64,000 bases of DNA from Prorocentrum cordatum (GCA_963575745.1 CAUYUJ010005747.1:60001-124000); one strand, 5' to 3'. Shown: positions 54,472-63,979, counted from the stretch's first letter. The notes: generated by a model from the sequence alone, not told the origin. Program-made: numbers and translations.

Positions 54472-57400
54472 TGAGGCCCATGTGGTTCATGTTGACGTGG
54501 ATGCTCATGAGCTCCTTCTTGACCAGGTCGATCACCTTCGGATCTATCTTCGTGAGATCGTCCTCCTTAGCTGTCGTCTGGTTCAGCTCCTCCTCGTCGG
54601 TCGCGAATGCTCTCTGCACCTCGAAGTAGTCCTGGGCATCTTCCTCCATGATGGTCGCAGCCCACTTTCGACACATAGCTATCGGATATCTGGCTGTCTT
54701 CCCGACGTCAGCGAGGCCAGTCTCGATCACGGTGTGCTCGTGGTCACGCGTACACCTCCTCCGAAGTCGGTCGGCGAGCTTCTGGTTGGTGGTGATGATC
54801 CTCCAGCCCTTGCGAACCAGCTCTCCGGTCACGTCGCTCCTCATACCCCAGCCGCATCCATAGCTGATAGTCTCGTACAGCTGCTGCCACACGTCGAACA
54901 GCTCCGAGATACTTCTCCAGGAGCTCGCGGTGAGGGGATGCTCCACTGAAATCTCGGTGCCGAGCTCCCGCCAAGCGTAGATCAGCACCTCCAGGACGTT
55001 CCTCATGACTCTGCGACCCCACTTCCTGACCTTCATCAGCTTCTCCTGGGACTCGATGGTGTTGGGCCTTCCGTTTTGCAGTGCTGAGAACGGTGAGCAC
55101 GGAGGGGAGGCGTGGGCCCAGCGGGGTCTCTCCTTGCTGATGAGTTCTTTCGCCTTGAGCACCGATGCCTTCTTGGAGAAGTCGAAGAGGTTGAACAAGC
55201 CCATCCTCGTGACCACTCCTCCCATCTTCTCCACCTGGCTGCCCAGCGAGCTGTCCGGTGGAACACAGATCTCCAGCAGGTCGGTTCGGCCTTCTCGGGC
55301 CATGGCAGACAACTTCTGGATCCCTTGATGGTCGAGCTTCGCGGCCGCCTGCAGCACCTTGTGTCTCACTCGCTGAGGTAGCTGACCTACCACTCGTAGC
55401 TTATCTCCCGCCAGCTCCACCTTCCGATGTGGGCTCCAAAGCCCTTCGCCTCCGTGAACTTCTTGGGGCACCCGTTCTTTGCGTACTTCAGCAACTGAGC
55501 CTGTTGGGACCATCGCTTGCGGGACTGGATCCTCAACACGAGCCGCTGCCACCGATTGCGTCCAGCCTGCTCCATGGTCTTCGACGGTTGGTCTGGGTCC
55601 TCCGGCTGGCTGGCTGACGTCTTGGTGTTCCGATTCTTGCCCGAGGGGAGCTTCTTGAGGAAAGGAGTCGTTGGCTCTGGGCGTGGAGCGGGTGTCCCCT
55701 TGCTCTCTGGGGGTCCCACTGGATGGCCCTCCGAGGGCTTCGGATCCGACTGTCCTGATCCTCGCGGCTTGGTTCTCGGCACCGTCGGCAGCTCCCTGAC
55801 CTCGGCGTCCACCTGCAGGCTGCGACCCTGATCCTTGGCCCAGGCGGTCTCCGCCTCGGCGAGGAGGTACTTCCAGGACGTGGGTAGAGTTCCTGCCCTT
55901 GCTCGACGAGCCGTCTCCGCGAGCAGGCCGTCCTTGGCCGCCTGTCTGGCTGCCTGATCCCTCAGTTCCTCCTTCGTGTCCGGGTCGGTCACGGCGAACA
56001 GCTCCAGCGCCTGCCCCCTCAAGTCCTCGTAGAACTGGATCGGGCCTGCCTCCGTCGCAGGCGCAGCCGACGGCGAGGGCGGCACTGAGGAGGGAGAGCC
56101 CTCCTCTACGTTGGGCGGTCCCACCATGTCCCACTCGAACTCTTCGTCCGAGATCTCGACCTCTGATGATACCCATGGCCCCTGCGGACTGCACATGGAT
56201 ATCTTCCTTGCTGAAATCACGAAAGCTCCTTCCGGAGCAGCTGCTTGGCGAAAATGGCTTCGGAGGCGGTGGACATATGTCTGGCATGTGCTGCTCCGTG
56301 TTCTCATGGCGTGCTGCAAATACGCGTGCGTGAAATCGCCTGTCTGGTGCATGCTGTGGCCGAACTCTATGACATGATTTATCTCGTGCATGCTGTAACC
56401 GTACATGTTGCCATGCCCTAACTCGTGCCTGTGGTAGCCGCACTGCGTGACATGACCTATCTCGTACATGTGGTAGCCGTACTCCATGACATGGCCTGTC
56501 TCGTAAGTGTGGTAGCCGTACTTCATGGAGTGCAGTGTCTCGTGCATGTGTGGCTTGGGTCCTCACCTTGGGCTCCCTGGAGGTCCCCATACTGAGGCTT
56601 TTCTTTTTCTGCACGCTGTTTGCTTCTTTATGTTGGAGAATTGCAGTGGTTTTTGAATTAATGAGCGTGATATTCATGTTATCCTGACTCTGGTCTTTCC
56701 AGGAGACTCGGGGCGATCGATGATCGATGGGAGAACAAACTTGACAACTTCTCTCTTTTCCCAATCCTTCGGCGTTGTCTCGGCCTCCGGCTGGGCACCC
56801 CCAAAGGACGGGCAGTGCGTAGTGGGAGCTGGACAGCTTCACCACTGGCTCCTTATGGCCGTCGGGGTAGACGAGCGCCAACCTGTCCTTCACCAGGTCG
56901 GCACCAGACTTCTCGAGGTAGTCGAGGCCGAGCAGCATCGGGGACTTGGTTTCCACAAGGTCGAACCACAGCTTATTATCGTCCTCCACGAGCGCCACCG
57001 GGTGCTCGAACCCGAACTTCCCGATGGACTGGCCCTTTTCGCCGCCCGCGTAGGTGAACTTCGTCGTCTTGCTGTAGTCCATCGTGACCTGGTCGCTGCC
57101 CGTCTCTTCCAAGATCGTGTCCTGAATCGCCATGGCGAGGTCCAGGCCGATCATGCTCTTGGAGGCCCCGGTGTCAATGATCGCGTAGCCGACCATCTCC
57201 TCGTGTACCCAGCCCGCCTGGCCATCCTCCGGCGGGATGCCCTCGTTGCTGTAGTTCGTCTCATCGGTCTCGACGTCCACGAAACCGACCTGCCCGGTGG
57301 CCATCTGCATGTTGTTGCCGTCGACTCCGGTGCTTAGCCGCTTCGGGCAGTCCACCGCACGGTGCGGGCCTTGGCATATCAGGCACTTGATCCCACGGCC

Positions 57401-58501
57401 CTTGCCCTTGCCAGTCGGACGGCGGCTCCCTGGTTGTGGTGGTGGAGGAGCACGACGCTCCCCTCCCTGTGGGCCTGGGGGCTTGGTGGGCCGCAGGGCC
57501 GCCTTCGCCGTCGCCTTCTGCGTGTCGCGCTGCTGCTTCTCTGGGAGCTGCCCGATCCCGACCACCGGGAAGTAGCCGCTCCTGTTCTTGGCCGCCTCCG
57601 CCAGCATCTTCTTCGCCTCCGTGAAGGTACGGTGGGCGTCCTGCGCATACACCTCTGCGTCCTCCGCGTATGCTTCCAGCTCCTCGATCTGCTCTTCGGC
57701 GGCGGCCTCCTCCTCGTAATTGACGTCCTCCTCGTCGGGCTCGTTACTACCCTCGAAGTAGACCTCGTCGAGATCGTCCTCGTCCTCCTGGTAATGGATC
57801 TTCGAACGATCGCGACGATTGTCACGGGTGCTCTGAATCCTCAGGTCCCTGCGCCTCGCCACTATGTTGTCCCTCGCGGCCAGGTCCTTGTCCGACCATA
57901 CTTTTTTCAGCTTGTCGATCACCGATTCGATGGACCAGTCGCTGAGGCCCGCCACCACAGTGGCTCGCTCGCTCGGGTCGAGGCCCGCATTCACGAGGAA
58001 GATGATCCCGCGCAGCTCGTCGGGGATCAGGTCGATCGCGTCGATGTCCGGACATATAGCCCGGACGCTCTTCTCCATCTCCTGGTAGGCATCTTCTTCC
58101 TGCTCCGCGTAGAGGCCGATTGTCTGCCCAAGCTTTCTTATTCTCGGGCCTGACGTTTTCCGATCGTAATAGTATGCGAACACTTTGTCCACTACATCGC
58201 TTGATGCTTGCTTCCCCAAACTCTTCTGGAAGGCCTTCAATAGGTTCTCCGGGCCTTTTTCTCCCACGATCGTGTCTGGTGTGTCCTCCGTCCGCGGCAG
58301 ACGCAGGGCCAGCTTCCTGTGCGCGGTGTTCTTCGGGAGAGCCTGCACCAGCCGGGGTCCCAGCAGCTTCCTGTCGTCCTCCTTGGTCGCCAGGGTGAGC
58401 AGCTCCACCTCCGCTTGGTATTCGTCCAGGGTCTCCGCTTTGCCATCCCACGTCGGAATCCTCTGGATCTCGACGCCTTGGCCAGTGCTCGATGATGCCA
58501 T
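54386..58501 (-). CDS. gag-pol: copia Gag, protease, accessory SPPC/EHP region and integrase N-terminus
   Basis: Start chosen at the ATG at 58,501 (MASSSTGQG), 50 bp inside the primer site; upstream in-frame codons overlap that site. Gag helical region to about residue 310; zinc knuckle CLICQGPHRAVDC (about 373-385, C-x2-C-x3-H-x4-C, one residue shorter than the usual spacing); protease IIDTGASKSM (about 441-450) with a second loop LLGLDYL. From about 56,550 to 55,440 the protein-like reading moves to another frame (see 55,387-56,547). It then returns here: SKERPRWAHASPPCSPFSAL, EISVEHPLTASSW, SYGCGWGMRS, GWRIITTNQKLADRL, HEHTVIETGL. This part resembles a methyltransferase-like module I recall from other dinoflagellate retroelements. 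The end (IHVNMNHMG, the integrase His pair) runs out of frame near 54,440. Confidence 0.85.
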   Translation of the reverse strand: MASSSTGQGVEIQRIPTWDGKAETLDEYQAEVELLTLATKEDDRKLLGPRLVQALPKNTAHRKLALRLPRTEDTPDTIVGEKGPENLLKAFQKSLGKQASSDVVDKVFAYYYDRKTSGPRIRKLGQTIGLYAEQEEDAYQEMEKSVRAICPDIDAIDLIPDELRGIIFLVNAGLDPSERATVVAGLSDWSIESVIDKLKKVWSDKDLAARDNIVARRRDLRIQSTRDNRRDRSKIHYQEDEDDLDEVYFEGSNEPDEEDVNYEEEAAAEEQIEELEAYAEDAEVYAQDAHRTFTEAKKMLAEAAKNRSGYFPVVGIGQLPEKQQRDTQKATAKAALRPTKPPGPQGGERRAPPPPQPGSRRPTGKGKGRGIKCLICQGPHRAVDCPKRLSTGVDGNNMQMATGQVGFVDVETDETNYSNEGIPPEDGQAGWVHEEMVGYAIIDTGASKSMIGLDLAMAIQDTILEETGSDQVTMDYSKTTKFTYAGGEKGQSIGKFGFEHPVALVEDDNKLWFDLVETKSPMLLGLDYLEKSGADLVKDRLALVYPDGHKEPVVKLSSSHYALPVLWGCPAGGRDNAEGLGKERSCQVCSPIDHRSPRVSWKDQSQDNMNITLINSKTTAILQHKEANSVQKKKSLSMGTSREPKVRTQATHARDTALHEVRLPHLRDRPCHGVRLPHVRDRSCHAVRLPQARVRAWQHVRLQHARDKSCHRVRPQHAPDRRFHARVFAARHENTEQHMPDICPPPPKPFSPSSCSGRSFRDFSKEDIHVQSAGAMGIIRGRDLGRRVRVGHGGTAQRRGGLSLLSAALAVGCACDGGRPDPVLRGLEGAGAGAVRRDRPGHEGGTEGSGSQTGGQGRPARGDGSSSKGRNSTHVLEVPPRRGGDRLGQGSGSQPAGGRRGQGAADGAENQAARIRTVGSEALGGPSSGTPREQGDTRSTPRANDSFPQEAPLGQESEHQDVSQPAGGPRPTVEDHGAGWTQSVAAARVEDPVPQAMVPTGSVAEVRKERVPQEVHGGEGLWSPHRKVELAGDKLRVVGQLPQRVRHKVLQAAAKLDHQGIQKLSAMAREGRTDLLEICVPPDSSLGSQVEKMGGVVTRMGLFNLFDFSKKASVLKAKELISKERPRWAHASPPCSPFSALQNGRPNTIESQEKLMKVRKWGRRVMRNVLEVLIYAWRELGTEISVEHPLTASSWRSISELFDVWQQLYETISYGCGWGMRSDVTGELVRKGWRIITTNQKLADRLRRRCTRDHEHTVIETGLADVGKTARYPIAMCRKWAATIMEEDAQDYFEVQRAFATDEEELNQTTAKEDDLTKIDPKVIDLVKKELMSIHVNMNHMGLNAMRAYLTRKGAQPWVYHTGRQAEMQHL
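55387..56547 (-). CDS. copia accessory segment in alternate frame, with 13-residue His/Tyr repeats
   Basis: 386 open codons overlapping the main frame. It begins with five to six 13-residue repeats (ETGHVMEYGYHMY, EIGHVTQCGYHRH, ELGHGNMYGYSMH), then EFEWDMVGPPNVEEGSPSSV, AGPIQFYEDLRGQALELFAV, KPSEGHPVGPPESKGTPAPR and RNRWQRLVLRIQSRKRWSQQ. This reads as real protein, while the main frame is Gly/Arg-rich nonsense over about 56,200-55,440. Both frames are open across the 39-bp repeat itself. Function unknown. The reading rejoins the main frame near 55,440, so the element either uses programmed shifts or carries two compensating indels. Confidence 0.6.
   Translation of the reverse strand: MHETLHSMKYGYHTYETGHVMEYGYHMYEIGHVTQCGYHRHELGHGNMYGYSMHEINHVIEFGHSMHQTGDFTHAYLQHAMRTRSSTCQTYVHRLRSHFRQAAAPEGAFVISARKISMCSPQGPWVSSEVEISDEEFEWDMVGPPNVEEGSPSSVPPSPSAAPATEAGPIQFYEDLRGQALELFAVTDPDTKEELRDQAARQAAKDGLLAETARRARAGTLPTSWKYLLAEAETAWAKDQGRSLQVDAEVRELPTVPRTKPRGSGQSDPKPSEGHPVGPPESKGTPAPRPEPTTPFLKKLPSGKNRNTKTSASQPEDPDQPSKTMEQAGRNRWQRLVLRIQSRKRWSQQAQLLKYAKNGCPKKFTEAKGFGAHIGRWSWREISYEW
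56330..56550 (-). repeat. 39-bp internal minisatellite of the copia element
   Basis: About five and a half units of 39 bp (13 codons), containing GTGGTAGCCGTACT on the plus strand, lie between the protease and the SPPC region. Confidence 0.85.
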
Positions 58502-58534
58502 ATTGAGAGCGTTGAGTCCAGATAAACAATTCAA

Positions 58535-58551
58535 CCAAGCTCCGCTACCAA
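58535..58551 (-). promoter_or_regulatory. primer-binding site, initiator-Met-tRNA type
   Basis: Directly inside the 5' LTR the minus strand reads TTGGTAGCGGAGCTTGG. TGGTA-x-C-x-GAGC is the usual complement to the 3' end of initiator Met tRNA used by copia elements; the match here is close but not perfect. Confidence 0.8.
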
Positions 58552-58813
58552 TGATTTATCGCCTCGTCGAGGTTGACTCGAAGAGAAGTCGCTGAGATAA
58601 TAAGATGATATCAGTAATCAACTTCCACTGTGTAGGATAGGAAGAGTGTATCTTTCCTCGGGGCAGGATGCCTGGGGCTCGATCGCGAGCCAAGTCAAAC
58701 TAACAGTTCGATATGGAAACCGCGCACAGAAAGCTCGAGCACTGAATATGAGTACAGAAATCCACATGCCAACTTATTTTAGCGTTCTAGACAAAAACCT
58801 GATTTCTACGAGA
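58552..58813 (-). repeat. 5' LTR of the copia element
   Basis: 262 bp, same length as the other LTR. It should hold the element's promoter; no TATA box could be assigned with confidence. Confidence 0.95.
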
Positions 58814-58818
58814 ACCTG
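58814..58818. repeat. target-site duplication, right
   Basis: ACCTG directly right of the 5' LTR, matching 50,564-50,568. Confidence 0.9.
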
Positions 58819-59465
58819 GGGGTGAAAATGAGCGCCTCGCTCGAGACATCCTCCAAATCTGCTCCGAAAGCGGAGGATGTCGAGAACCAAAACAAGCAAA
58901 CCGCTCGAGACATCCCCGCCATGTGGGCGCGAACGGAGACCGTGCAATACCCCTGGCGGCCCCCCCTCAGGAGGCGCCTCGCACGAGACATCATCAACAT
59001 CTTCCACGAAAACGGAGGATGTTGGCGACCAAAACAGGCAAACCGCCTGAGACATCCCCGCCATGTGGGCGCAAACGGAGGCCGTGCAATACCCCTGGCG
59101 CCCCCACTTAGGAGTGCGACTGTGGCATCCTGAAGAGAATCTGTGCCCACGAGTCTGGCCACCAAAACAAGCAAACCGATCGAGACATCCTCAACATCTG
59201 GCCCACCTGGGGGGTGAAAATGAGCGCCTCGCTCGAGACATCTTCCAAATCTGCTCCGAAAGCGGAGGATGTTGACGACCAAAACAAGCAAATCGCTCGA
59301 GACATCCCCGCCATGTGGGCGCGAACGGAGACCGTGCAATACCCCTGGCGCCCCCCCCCCTTAGAAGTGCTAAAACCAGCAAGCCGCTCGAGACATCCTC
59401 ATCATTTGTTCATCGTCATCATCATCTCATCTGCGCTTCCTCTTCCTCATCATCATCATCATAAT

Positions 59466-59496
<31 letters not shown>

Positions 59497-59690
59497 ACCA
59501 CCACCACCATCAGCATCAGCATCAGCATCACAATCATCATCATCATCATCAGCATCATCATCATCATCGTCTCATCCAGTCATTCACCATCACCATCATA
59601 CTCACATCATACTCCCACCAAACCATAGTCATCATCATGACAATCATCATTGCCTAGGTCTAGTGCAGAGAGGGGGGAGGAGAGGGGTGG
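58819..59690 (+). repeat. composite repeat B, copy 3, right part
   Basis: Satellite units with GCGCCTCGCTCGAGACATCC cores continue after the insertion (58,827-59,390), then CAT/CAG-type microsatellite to 59,655 and a GTCTAGTGCAGAGAGGG junction also seen at 49,634. Confidence 0.9.
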
Positions 59691-60615
59691 CCCTGCGCGG
59701 TCGGAGAAATATTATTCACTGAGAGGAGCTCCCCATATGTGCATCTATTCGCATGGACTTGTCCGCCGTGAGTGTCTAGGCGCAAGGGTGTCCGAATATA
59801 AGCGGGCTTGAGTTGTGACGGTCTGGTCATGAATCTAACTGGGGATGAATTGGAGTGTGAATGCGCCTCAGTAGTACGAGCGCGTCTCTGCGCATGAGCC
59901 TGGGGCCTCCTGGGGCCTCCTGAAACTTACTGGGGCTTCCTGGGGCCTCCAGGGGCCTCTTGGGGCCTCCTGGGACCTCCTAGGGGTGATTCCTGCCCCA
60001 GGAGAGGCCCAATATATAGCAGCATACGTACATAAAACATTGCGGATTAGAGCCGCAGGGGAGGCTCAATATATAGGAACATAAGTAAAACATTTAGGAT
60101 TGTGTACACAGGAAGAGGACAATCTATAGACACATACGTATAACATCAAGGATTCGTGCTCCGAAGGAGGCCCAATCTATAGGATCACACGTAAAACACG
60201 TGGGAGCGGAGCCACTCCTGTTGACTTCTGGGGCCTCATGTGGCCTCCTGGGGCCTCCGGGAGCCTGTTGGAGCCTCCTGAGGCATCCTGGGGAGAATAT
60301 GTGACCACGAGTCTGGCCATCAAAACAGGCACACCGATCGAGACATCCTCAACATCTGGCGCACCTGGGGGGGGGAACATGAGCGCCTCGCTCGAGACAT
60401 CCTCCAAATTCTTCGCTGGACACGAAGGATGCTGCGACCAAAACAAGCAAATCGCTCGAGGCATCCCCGCCAGTTGAGCGCGAACGGAGGCCGTGCAATA
60501 CCCCTGGCAGCCCCCCCTTAGGAGTGCTAAAACCAGCAAGCCGCTCGAGACATCCTCCTGATCTGCGCACCGTCAGCATCATCAGCATCATCATCAGCAT
60601 CAGCATCAGCATCAG

Positions 60616-60675
<60 letters not shown>

Positions 60676-60825
60676 AATACTCAACATCATCATCAGCATC
60701 ATCATCCATATCAACATCATCACCGTACGCATCTATCATTCACCATCACAATCATACTCACATCATACTCTCGCCATACCATGGTCATCATCACGGTATG
60801 GGTGGTCTGGCGCGGTCGGAGAATA
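59691..60825 (+). repeat. composite repeat B, copy 4
   Basis: Start box TGCGCGGTCGGAGAAATATT (59,694), head to 59,900, GGCCTCCTG array, ACGTA-AAACAT array 60,000-60,215, short second GGCCTCCTG array, satellite 60,300-60,560, CAT/CAG microsatellite 60,565-60,680, then the beginning of a further start box (GGCGCGGTCGGAGAATAGGA at 60,808). Confidence 0.85.
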
Positions 60826-61345
60826 GGAGAATATCATCCTTTGGATGGGGAGTAACGAAAGCCCCATCCATTGGGTACGGGGAACAGCATCATCAACATG
60901 TTCATCATCATCATGACCATCATCATCATCACCGTCACCGCCACCATCACCATCACCACATGGCCAACACCATCCTCATCAACAACGCCTCGCTCGCATC
61001 ATCCTTCAAATCTATTCCGCAATCAGCATCAGCATCATCATCACCATCGTCAGCACCAGCATCGTCATCATCACCATTGGTGTCGTCACCGATGTTGTCA
61101 TCATCACCATCAGCAACACCACCATCATGCCCATCAGCATGACTAACTCTATCACCATCACCATAACATGAGTCGCGACCCCGAGTGACTCTGAGGAAAA
61201 GGATGAGGGGGGCGAGAGAGGTGGTTGCGAAGTCGGAATTGTGACAAGAACCCCACCCTTGGGAGATGGCGAATAACAAACCGCCCATCCTTTGGCTATG
61301 GAGAATAATGGCTCGACGCGGATATCCCAATACGTCCGCACCATA
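60826..61345 (+). repeat. disrupted start boxes with 35-mers and CAT microsatellite
   Basis: Two 35-bp-type elements (60,830-60,885), CAT/CAC microsatellite to about 61,140, unique sequence, then two more 35-bp-type elements (61,250-61,310) followed by GGCTCGACGCGGATATCCCA, a degraded start box. Confidence 0.7.
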
Positions 61346-62100
61346 AGTCCTGTCACATCTCGTTGCGGTGGGTGTGAGAGCGAGTCCGCGTAGACGACAG
61401 ACGCGTTCACAACGACGACAGCGACGACTTCAGCGACGCCCCAATCCTCCAGACGCGTGTCAAGAGAGATGGGGGAAAAACAAATGGAAACACGAAGGTG
61501 CATGCATGTATCTTGCCGTTCTCACTGCGGCGAGCCAGGCAAACACGCATGGCATTGCCACGCCCGCTCTCTGGCGTGCTACTCGCGGCGCCTGCTGGCA
61601 TTTGGGATGCCCAAATGCCACGCTGGATATACCGCGGTGGCCACATGCGCGTGAACCTTTAGCGCAGAGGGCCTGAACGTGAGTGATTTGAGCCCGAGCG
61701 AAGTCGGAGGGCGGGCGAATTTGGGCATGATCGAAGATGAGTGCCAGCGAGTCTAAGTGCGAGTGGGCTTGGGTGCGCATGAATGGGAGTGACGAATACG
61801 AATATGAACATGAGTGAGCATGACAACGAAGTAGCCTGCATATGAGCGAGCCTGAGGATGGGCGAGTCTGAACCTGACTGAGTGGACGGCGAATTGATTT
61901 GAAAGTTCATGGGCCTGAGTCTGCGTGAATATGAGTATGAACGAAAATGCGCGAATGCAGGTATGAGCGCCTTTGAAAATTAGTGGGTCTGAGTATGGGC
62001 GAGCCTGATCGTGATGAGTGCGTCTGAATGGGGGTGGAATGCGGATGGGTAGGTCTTCCTGTCATCACATGCGTCTGAATGGGGTGAGTGAGTGAACGAG
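61346..62100. other. unique sequence and degenerate GAGT repeats
   Basis: 61,346-61,680 has no recognised gene (short frames only). 61,685-62,095 is a diverged GAGT-type minisatellite (GTGAGTG, GAGCGAG, TGAATATGAGT). Confidence 0.6.
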
Positions 62101-62790
62101 GACTGCACAAGTCAAAAAAGTCGCATTGGGAAAGAAACAAACACCCCCCCTGAGACATCAGCAAAATCGGGCGCGAATCCTGGAGTATCCCCACCCCTGG
62201 CAGCTCCCTCTTGGGGTGCTAAATGGCAACGCCTGCTTTATCGCGGTGAGCACTGGACAGCCAAAAACAAAAACGTAGGGGGCAGAAGCACGCAAACCGC
62301 CTGAGAAATCCCCACCATCTGGCCCCAAACGGGCAAGGGTCATACCCCCTGGCGGATCCACTTTGGAAGCGCAAGTGCGGCGCCTGCTATGTCGCGGTAA
62401 CCAAAGGATCCCCAAACAACAAAAAACCTGAGGGGAAAACGCGCAAACCGCCAGAGACATCCCGACAATCCAGGCGCAAACGGGCGAGTGTCATACCCCG
62501 TGGCGGCCCCACTTTAGGGTGCTCACGTTCCGCGTCTGCAATATCGCGGTAGGCAGAACGTGGACCGCCAAAAAAAACGAGGGGAAAGAAGCACGCAAAT
62601 CGCATGGGACATTCCCATCATCTGGGTGCGAACGGGCGAATGTCATACCTCCTGGCGGCCCCAGCTGGGAGTGCTGAAGCCAGCACCTCGTCGGAGGGAT
62701 CCTCACACCCTGCTCTGAACGCAAGCGAGTCCGACCACCAAAGCACGCAGATTGTCTGAGACATCCCCGCCAACAGGGCGCGAAGGGACG
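62101..62790 (+). repeat. diverged 150-bp satellite array
   Basis: Four to five units sharing the CGCC-x-GAGACATCCC core with the arrays in A and B (near 62,150, 62,300, 62,450, 62,605, 62,755), with TGGCGG-CCC-ACTTT-GG-GCT segments between. Spacing is about 150 bp. Confidence 0.8.
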
Positions 62791-63114
62791 AGTAAGATAC
62801 CTGGCGATAGAGTCGTAGTCGGTGAAGACAGACTGACGGCGTTCAGAATATCCTCGGCGCCTTATGGTGCCCTGTGGTGCCCGTGGCGTACTCGACACCA
62901 GAGTCCATGACCCGGCTGCGGGCCCACCCGGCTGTGGTTGTGGCGCCTCCTCGTGGCCGTCGCCATTCTGCAGAAAAAGCCGTCCGGGTAAGCCGTACGT
63001 AACGCGCTTGACCCCTGTGGTGAAAGTGCTCGGGGTCGGAACCGTGGTGGGAAGAGCCCGTCGTGTGTCCACGATCGCTGAGAGAATGAAGACATGTTCG
63101 CCAGCCGGCGATCC
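62791..63114. other. unique spacer
   Basis: A minus frame (62,843-63,346) is open and partly protein-like (YRTNTKYYRVTIATLPSFTG) and may continue the ORF at 63,115-63,513 after a frame change. Not assigned. Confidence 0.4.
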
Positions 63115-63513
63115 TCAATCCCGCAAGTGGCAAGGCAAGTCGCGAGATCGCGCCCGTCGGCAATAGGATACGTCGCGTGACCGCGCAGGCGTGGGATGGG
63201 AGAGGAGCGGCAGACGGAAAAGCCTTTGTACAAGCGGAAAGGGGTCCTCGCGCGCGTACTGAGCCTGTAAAGGAGGGCAGAGTGGCAATGGTGACCCTGT
63301 AGTACTTGGTGTTGGTTCGGTAGGCATCAGAACGCCAGCTGGGCAAGTAGTCTCGAGGTGTTCATTGTCGTGCGCGGTACCTTCACGTTGTAATAGCGCA
63401 TGGCTGGCGTCCACGCCAAAGTCGGTCGCCGACGCGAAGAGGTAGAGGGTGAGCAGGGCTGCCGCGGGTACAGCAACTCCGCTACCAAGTCGTAGCGGGA
63501 ACCACCATTGCAT
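63115..63513 (-). CDS. small ORF with signal-peptide-like start
   Basis: 132 codons, Met to stop. Residues 1-33 fit a signal peptide or anchor: MQWWFPLRLGSG, then AVPAAALLTLYLFASA with possible cleavage after ASA or near FGVDA. The mature part starts SHALLQREGTAHDNEHLETT and becomes Pro/Arg-rich after about residue 62, where another frame (62,843-63,346) looks more natural, so an intron or frameshift near 63,330 is possible. It would be a secreted or membrane-tethered protein of unknown role. Confidence 0.35.
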   Translation of the reverse strand: MQWWFPLRLGSGVAVPAAALLTLYLFASATDFGVDASHALLQREGTAHDNEHLETTCPAGVLMPTEPTPSTTGSPLPLCPPLQAQYAREDPFPLVQRLFRLPLLSHPTPARSRDVSYCRRARSRDLPCHLRD

Positions 63514-63566
63514 GCAGAATGGAATGTACCGACTCTTACTCGCGCGCCGCCGCAGATTGAGTGACG

Positions 63567-63577
63567 TTAGTAGTCAT

Positions 63578-63608
<31 letters not shown>

Positions 63609-63979
63609 AGCATCATCATCGTCGTCGTCGTCGACGTCATCGTCATCAGCATCATTAACACGGCCCTCACCATCACAATCACCAACAACATCATCAGCAT
63701 GGCTCTCGCAACCCTTGGAACACGAGGCGCCATAAGTGACGGCCTCCCGTGCCCCCTCGAACAGTTTCCACTCAAAATGCTGCGCTGGCACCGTGGCGGG
63801 ACTTGCCACAAACAGAAAACTCTCCACTCCACGGCCGCTTCCTCCTCCTCGGCAGAGCCGGGCTCAACTATGTTCAGCAATCCGCGAAGGCACACGTCCG
63901 TCTTGATCCTCACCGTTCTCCTTCTCCTTGGCCGTCGCTCAATCTCCTGCCCTGCAGAAGGGAAGCTTGGCACTGTCAC
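63567..63979 (-). CDS. small ORF pair ending in a poly-Asp tail
   Basis: Upstream text (63,979-63,835 in one frame) reads RIKTDVCLRGLLNIVEPGSA. The next frame (Met 63,827) reads MESFLFVASPATVPAQHFEW, then KLFEGAREAVTYGASCSKGC, and ends in an Asp-rich tail of about 30 residues encoded by the CAT/CGT microsatellite. The two pieces abut with a frame change. The right end is cut by the window edge region. No family is recognised; the tail may just be the microsatellite. Confidence 0.3.
63570..63720 (+). repeat. CAT/CAG/CGT microsatellite
   Basis: CATCAT, CAGCAG and CGTCGT triplets at 63,573-63,655, fading to CATCA-type sequence up to 63,705. Confidence 0.85.

Larger units (their letters stand above)
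50569..58813 (-). mobile_element. complete Ty1/copia LTR retrotransposon
   Basis: An 8,245-bp element on the minus strand inserted in a satellite unit of composite repeat B; the unit resumes correctly on the right (CTGGGGGTGAAAATGAGCGC). Order from the 5' (right) end: LTR, tRNA primer site, Gag with zinc knuckle, aspartic protease, accessory region, integrase, RT, RNase H, LTR. Integrase before RT defines the copia superfamily. The LTRs differ at 3 of 262 positions, so insertion is recent. The pol frame changes three times. No obvious purine-rich primer tract precedes the 3' LTR. Element ends are TCTCG...AATCA rather than the textbook TG...CA at both ends. Confidence 0.95.

Noticed and set aside
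61250-61310. Resemblance of TTTGGCTATGG to the dinoflagellate spliced-leader sequence
   Set aside because: Only about seven to nine bases agree, with no full leader, no donor site and no small-RNA gene structure.
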